Assembly (NCBI GenBank): GCA_023055425.1 | Contig: JALGPY010000004.1 | Location: 63,325,718-63,389,717 of the forward strand | From: Linanthus parryae | Taxonomy: Eukaryota > Streptophyta > Magnoliopsida > Ericales > Polemoniaceae | DNA: 64,000 nucleotides | Reading direction: 5' to 3' | In this document: positions 58,801 through 64,000 of the stretch, one piece after another | Layout: the number at the start of each line of letters is the position of its first letter | How positions within the stretch are numbered: position 1 is the stretch's first letter | The notes under the pieces: model-generated | What the model was told of the DNA's origin: nothing | Seen by the model: only the letters and a program-made list of their open reading frames with translations | The model's database searches: none | Position numbers and translations under genes: made by a program

Positions 58801-59676
58801 GTTTCGTAAACCAAAAGTTAAGCTTGTTCTTGAACTCAAGGAGTGAGTATGATAGAAGTAACTCATATATTGTAAGAACAATGTCACGGTTGCTGAGCAG
58901 GATATAAGAAGCACTAGATGAGTATTTAAAAACCTCGAGTGTCATGACATGAGCACTCTTCCTGGATGCCGATCCCTTTACTAGTACCTTCATTCTCTAA
59001 TTTCCCAGCTTTAAGGCAGAAAAAAAACATGGTTCTATCAAGTCAAGGCTTAGTGACAAGTTCACCTAAATCTCCTTATAATTCGCAAACTGAATATGTC
59101 TACATCTGTCTATACTGAGACTTGGGTTTACCCACGAAGATAACCTTTTTGTTTGTTCAATTGAGAGGCTAACTATTCCGTTCAACTTTGTAGATAGATT
59201 ACACACAACCTGCTCCCAAAGAGCTTGCAAAACAAACTGTTGTTGCTGACGGAGATAGCCAACTTGGGACAGTTGGATGTGTTGCTGTCGACATCCATGG
59301 AAATTTAGCTACAGCAACTTCTACTGGTGGTTTAGTCAACAAGATGGTTGGGAGGATTGGCGACACACCCATTATTGGTGCAGGGACATACGCCAATAGC
59401 TTTTGTGCAGTGTCTGCTACGGGCAGAGGTGAAGCTATAATGCGAGCTACTGTAGCTAGAGATGTGGCTGCTCTCATGGAATACAAAGGGCTTTCCCTCA
59501 AGGAGGCTGCAGCTTATGTGGTAGAAGAGTCTGCCCCAAAAGGTACGACTGGCCTGATTGCGGTGTCTGCTACAGGAGAAGTGACTATGCCGTTCAATAC
59601 CACAGGCATGTTTAGAGCTTGCGCCACAGAAGATGGGTTTGCTGAAATCGGAATATGGCCATCTGTCGAAAGCTGA
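55863..59676 (+). CDS. Isoaspartyl peptidase/L-asparaginase, plant-type, 4 exons
   Basis: Ntn-hydrolase that hydrolyses L-asparagine and beta-aspartyl dipeptides in the cytosol, serving nitrogen remobilisation and clearance of isoaspartyl peptides. Exons 55863-56024, 56900-57130, 57486-57572 and 59194-59676, all GT-AG and phase 0, give 320 aa; the Arabidopsis homologue At5g08100 is about 315. The N terminus [15 protein letters not shown] contains the glycine-rich HGGAG motif. Exon 2 has NAGRGSVLT, the oxyanion/substrate region MEACIMDG and [15 protein letters not shown]186 in QLGTVG is the nucleophile freed when the precursor self-cleaves between G185 and T186. [20 protein letters not shown] and FNTTGMFRA complete the active site. 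[12 protein letters not shown] is one residue shorter than in Arabidopsis. No frame break. Potassium dependence cannot be judged here. Confidence 0.95.
56025..56899. other. Asparaginase intron 1
   Basis: 875 bp, donor CTTGTG|GTAACA, acceptor ATTATGCAG. A short TG repeat at about 56177-56189. Nothing else recognised. Intron 2 (57131-57485) likewise shows nothing. Confidence 0.8.
57573..59193. other. Asparaginase intron 3
   Basis: 1621 bp, donor GTTCAG|GTAAGT, acceptor CTTTGTAG. Contains the Harbinger/Tourist-like element at 58066-58748. The rest is AT-rich with nothing recognised. Confidence 0.8.
58066..58748. mobile_element. PIF/Harbinger (Tourist-like) MITE
   Basis: 683 bp flanked by the 3-bp target duplication TAA (58063-58065 and 58749-58751), diagnostic of PIF/Harbinger. 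Inverted ends are GGCCTTGATTGGGTAAGGGA on the left and GGCTTCGTTTGGGTAAGGGA on the right (minus strand). The interior has a GGT/GT/G tract at 58091-58135 and no transposase frame. Confidence 0.88.
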
Positions 59677-60400
59677 TATTTGGTATCTAAATAAGCTTGT
59701 TGGGTGTGTTGAAAATTAAAATATCATGGTGTCAAAACTCCACATGGTTGAAGCAATTTATCCACATTACATTCCTGATATCAAACATATGATTTTTATG
59801 GGAATGTCCAACATATTTCTGTCTCTCTCAAATTTTGCAAGTTTGGGTTTTGTGTGGGTCTTTGTATTTAGGTTTATTTTCATGAGCAAATTCTTGAAGC
59901 AAACACGTAATGGTATGCCTTTTTGGACTTCTAAGTCAACTTTTTAGTTGTTGTAAAAAAAAATCATGATAAAAGGTTAGATGAAAAAAGATCTAGCATG
60001 TCTTGTGGAAAAGTTGTTGCTCTTAAAATGTTAGTGGCGACACTTTTCTTAGTTAGTGAAAATTACTATTTTATTTGATTTATATTTACCGATAAAAATG
60101 TGGTAGGTTGGATTTATTGTTCTCGGTGTAAATACAAACAAATTTATAAGTGGATTGGTCATTTTTTCAGTTAAGAAGATAAAAAGTCCCCAAAAGCAGG
60201 TGAAATTCATTTTTATCTTTCAAAAGCCAATTCTACACTAAAAATACAGTCCAAAAAGTCTATACCAAACAGATTAAAAGTCCAAAGTGAATTAAGAGTT
60301 GAAAAAAAGTCACAACAAACGCATACTTATCACAACATTTTTTTGTGTGTGCGTGTGTGTGTTTTTTGTATTTTTTTTTTTACTTCAAGACTATGCTGTG
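59677..60400. other. Asparaginase 3' flank
   Basis: Should include the 3' UTR. AT-rich with a GT-rich and T-rich patch at about 60340-60380. Nothing else recognised. Confidence 0.45.
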
Positions 60401-60404
60401 CATC

Positions 60405-60960
60405 ACCTTAAACCAAACCATAACTTTCTTGAGTCTAAACTTTCTCGCTGGAATTCGGATAGATCTTGTAATGGAAGCACCTTCATTGTTTGTATAGACA
60501 CTCTTTCGACAAATTGGAATGTCCAAGATACTTTATTCTTTTGCAACGATCCTTGGTCTATAGCCTCTACTCAAGCTATTTGGAAATGTAGTACGTAAGT
60601 AGGATTTGGACCTTCTAGATTAAAGGAACCCAACCCATGTCAGAATGTAATGTCTAACGGCTATCTATTTTGCCTTCTAAGTAGTAACAACTCATTACAG
60701 AGCCGACTAAAATATTTCTTTATAGTTGCGGATGGGGATTGGAACCCCACTCTCGCAATGGTGGTGTTGGCATTGCCCTTCAAAGATGGCCAGAAGTTCA
60801 ATCTCTAGGTAAAAAGTTTCGCCTCCTCAGCTCCTCGAGCGGAGTTGCGAGCTATCCTTACAAACTTTTCCTAGTGCCCTTATCGTATTAGAGGCATATT
60901 TTGTCTTATCTGATTGTGTCACGACGTGTTTCATCTTGTAAGGCAGTGAGGTTTGGGCAT
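60405..60960 (+). pseudogene. Probable LINE RNase H remnant
   Basis: Scattered frame fragments resemble the RNase H-like tail of plant LINEs: DGDWNPTLAMV, SAPRAELRAILTN and, in another frame, VLSDCVTTCF. Heavily interrupted. No ends or target duplication seen. Tentative. Confidence 0.4.
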
Positions 60961-63670
60961 ATGCTGGTGTCAGGACTTAAGCTTCTTAACCCGATTCCGT
61001 CGCCTGATTCCTACTCGAGCTAGGGTTTCGCAGACAATCAGATTGGATCGAAGAAGAAGATAATAGAGTGAGAACTCCAGAAGTTTATTATTCAATTCAT
61101 TGATGAAAGTAGAAGGAAAGCCTCCAACTCATGCACAAAACCCAAGGAAACTACCAAGGGTAATTCGGTAAAAGTACCCCTAACGAACACACCCTCCCTA
61201 ACAGAACGACGACATTATGCTACACACTTAAATGATATGTCACCTTAAACAGTGGTGTTTTACTTACAATTTTAAACTAATCCTACAATGTTTAAAAGAG
61301 ATCCAACGGCTGCTGCTAAATGGCTTCCCTCCAATCGCGCGACTCCTACACTTGGAGTTACTGTTCGTTATGCTTATCGTACTTTTTCAAATGACAAAAA
61401 TTCTGTAAACTTCACATACATAAACAAATTTTGATGTGGAAATGTCACACATATATGCTTATAAATGAGCTGAAGAACGTAGAAAGGCACAAAAGCAAGG
61501 CTAGCACTACGACGACAAACACTCGTCTTCTACGAAGCCGGTGTCTACAATCACACATACAATGCTCTAAATACGTCGTATACTCATATATCGATTACAT
61601 GATCTATATGCACACAATATAGATGTCACTAATGCCCATATATTGATGATAATCACAAACAATCCCCACATGCCACCTAGATATATCACACATAAGTTTC
61701 TTCAAAAATCTGAAAGTTGCATTATGAATAGAATGTACGCCCTGACTTTAGCGCCTTATCTACCTTCTCCTAAAATTTTGAAATTAAATGAGAAAATTTA
61801 TATGTGTCTACTTTGAAGAACATCAAGAATCTCATGCATCGTATAATAGAACTCAAGTTATAGACTTAACAAACACCACTATGCCAATACATGTTTGACA
61901 GAAGCTTTCAACTTTCCAAGACTATTACTACTTGGAAGAGAGTAAAAATGTCATCTTCTTTGGAATTAATCCCATATGATTCTGTCTTGATCACAAGAAA
62001 TAGGAGGTGCCAAAAGTGTCTAGAAAGAGTATTTTCAACAATAATACCATGATTTGTCCAGAAAGAGAGTTTCAGAAAACATGGATCTTGAACTAACCAT
62101 CTGTCCTTCACTAAAAATGGTATGAAGTTGTTTTTTATTTTTTATTTTTCTCAAAATGACCTTATATGAGTCTAATTTCTGATAATTTATTGTTGAACTT
62201 TCGAAAATAAAGTAATTTGGTGAAAATTCATGATTTCCATAAACTGTCCCGGTTGTAGAAACACACACACACAAAAAAAAAACACTTCAATTAACGCAAA
62301 TGCTAAGTTCAAATGATACATGCAGGATGCATCCATATAAACCATTTTTTTTACTCAAATATCACTAACTTAAACATTAAACAAGATTCGTAGCACGCTC
62401 ATAGCACAAGAAGCGAACCCACACTTGAAATATGTACAAATACTAATAAAATGAACAAAAATGAATGCATCCTACGAAGATTTGATTATTAGTTCAATTT
62501 TCATAAAATACACACACACACACAAATATATATACTAGATTATGACCCGTGCCCGTAGGGCACTACCAAACTTTCATGTCGCTCTTCATTTTCTCTCTGA
62601 TCAATTTTCCCGACAACATTCATATAAATTAATTAAAAATCATTTAAAATTAATATGTAATGCTACTGACGATTCGATGTCTTCTACCTTTTCAATATAA
62701 CAATCAAAGTGGTTGTAAGAGATCTTCTTTAGAAGTTATAGTCCAACCTACACATGCACCAGCAGAATCTACTTGGGAGTTCCATCCCTGCAAATGAAAT
62801 CTGAACCTGAAGGTTAAACAAACTAAACTGACGGACATATTTTCCTACTTTGAATGTTATATTGAAAACCTATATACATTGAAAAAACTCAGAAAGAACA
62901 ATAACTAAGAAAAAACAAACCCGGTAGAAATTCCTTTAGCCAACATATTTTCTAAATGAAATTTGCGAATTTGTGTGTGCCTTTGCGATAAAAAGAAGTA
63001 CCAGACTATAACCCTTGAATGAATCTCTTGAAGCAAGTTAAGAAAATATTACAGAATGAAAGACTCTTATAAAGCATGCATGGTAATTGTCAAGAGACTT
63101 ATTGAAATACATTTTGATTTCAAATTAACCTCTGATTGTTCATATTACCTTTTATACGTTGCAAAGAGAAAGAGTAATAGCAAAAGGTATGAAAATTATT
63201 CTTACATATTATTTCCTTTTTTCCTGTTACCAATTAAATATCCTGGTTGCATAGGCCATCGAGTAAATCATGGTAATATTATAGGAGAAAATAATATTAT
63301 GGAATTAATCAAATTAGCCTCTGTTTGTTTGTTTGGTAAGTCAAAAGAGTTAAAAAAATATATTACTATTTTATGTTTTCCTGCAATTGATGATTAAAGG
63401 AGTAAATAATTCTTTTCAATTTGGAGAGAATATTATGGAAGAAATGATGCATGAATAGAAGTGATAGGTCATTCTAAAACAAAATAAGTGATAGGATTGT
63501 CATTATGTAAATTCCATATATACATTATTGGCAGTCTTGTAATATACAATGAAGATATGGTCATTTATAAAATATATCAAGAGACAAAGAGTGGTCGAGA
63601 TTGAAAGTTCGGAAAATCAACGATAAAGATTGCTCTGTTGAAATCGTTTTGGCGGGAAATACCGTTCTAT
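60961..63670. other. Gene-poor AT-rich flank
   Basis: No conserved frame. 60968-61290 has LTR-like noncoding text starting TGTCAGGACTTAAGC. Near 62537 is GATTATGACCCGTGCCCGTA, a phrase seen at the ends of some plant repeats. The frame at 63056-63397 has no recognisable motif. Confidence 0.4.
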
Positions 63671-63672
63671 TT

Positions 63673-63808
<136 letters not shown>

Positions 63809-64000
63809 AAGCTTGATTCCACGTGAAAGAAAAATCAAGTATAGTAGTTTGAAGTGAAATATGAAAGAAACCTTCAAGGTAATGGAAAAATAAAAAAAGA
63901 ATTAACAGAGAAACAAAGAGGTTTTCAATAATAATGAAACTGCACAAAATGTGATGAATGAATGTTCAGAATCCTAAATTGGGTTTATAAAGGGGAAATC

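Noticed and set aside
63056..63397. 113-aa plus-strand frame
   Set aside because: No motif, AT-driven composition, no splice or neighbour support. Probably chance.

Overview
This 64-kb window looks like nuclear DNA from a flowering plant, probably a eudicot. It is AT-rich, its genes are split by long introns, and it carries many plant-type transposable elements. I can support two real protein genes, both reconstructed exon by exon. A 27-kb minus-strand gene (coding 30895 down to 3741, 16 coding exons, 1712 codons plus stop) encodes a p300/CBP-type histone acetyltransferase of the plant HAC1 group. A plus-strand gene (55863-59676, 4 exons, 320 aa) encodes a plant-type isoaspartyl peptidase/L-asparaginase. 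I saw no tRNA, rRNA or CRISPR array, and no new multi-gene system.

Layout. 1-3740: intergenic DNA with one hAT-like MITE and the probable HAC1 3' UTR. 3741-30958: HAC1 exons. Their introns hold two TRIM elements of one family (one broken by a hAT element), two Mutator-like elements with long inverted repeats, several small hAT-like elements, a Stowaway-like MITE, two RTE-type LINE remnants and local tandem duplications. 30959-33560: a probable leader intron and 5' noncoding exon. 33045-41177: the HAC1 leader/upstream region is present twice in tandem, with copies about 96-97% alike by eye. Each copy was later split by a 5'-truncated L1-type LINE. A truncated LTR lies at the duplication joint, and a solo LTR of the same family lies inside the second LINE.

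41.2-55.8 kb is mostly retroelement debris: a Gypsy-like remnant, an L1-type LINE fragment whose broken end is duplicated in tandem, TRIM-like direct repeats and microsatellites. 55.86-59.68 kb is the asparaginase gene, with a Harbinger/Tourist-like element in intron 3. 59.7-64 kb holds a LINE RNase H remnant and AT-rich sequence ending in a long TA/GA microsatellite.

The two genes show no shared pathway: HAC1 acts in chromatin, and the asparaginase in nitrogen remobilisation and isoaspartyl-peptide turnover. The most useful leads are the duplicated HAC1 leader/promoter, a decayed copy of a HAC1 exon end with a destroyed splice donor, and the element nests whose target-site duplications give a relative insertion order. 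Percent identities were counted by eye and are approximate.
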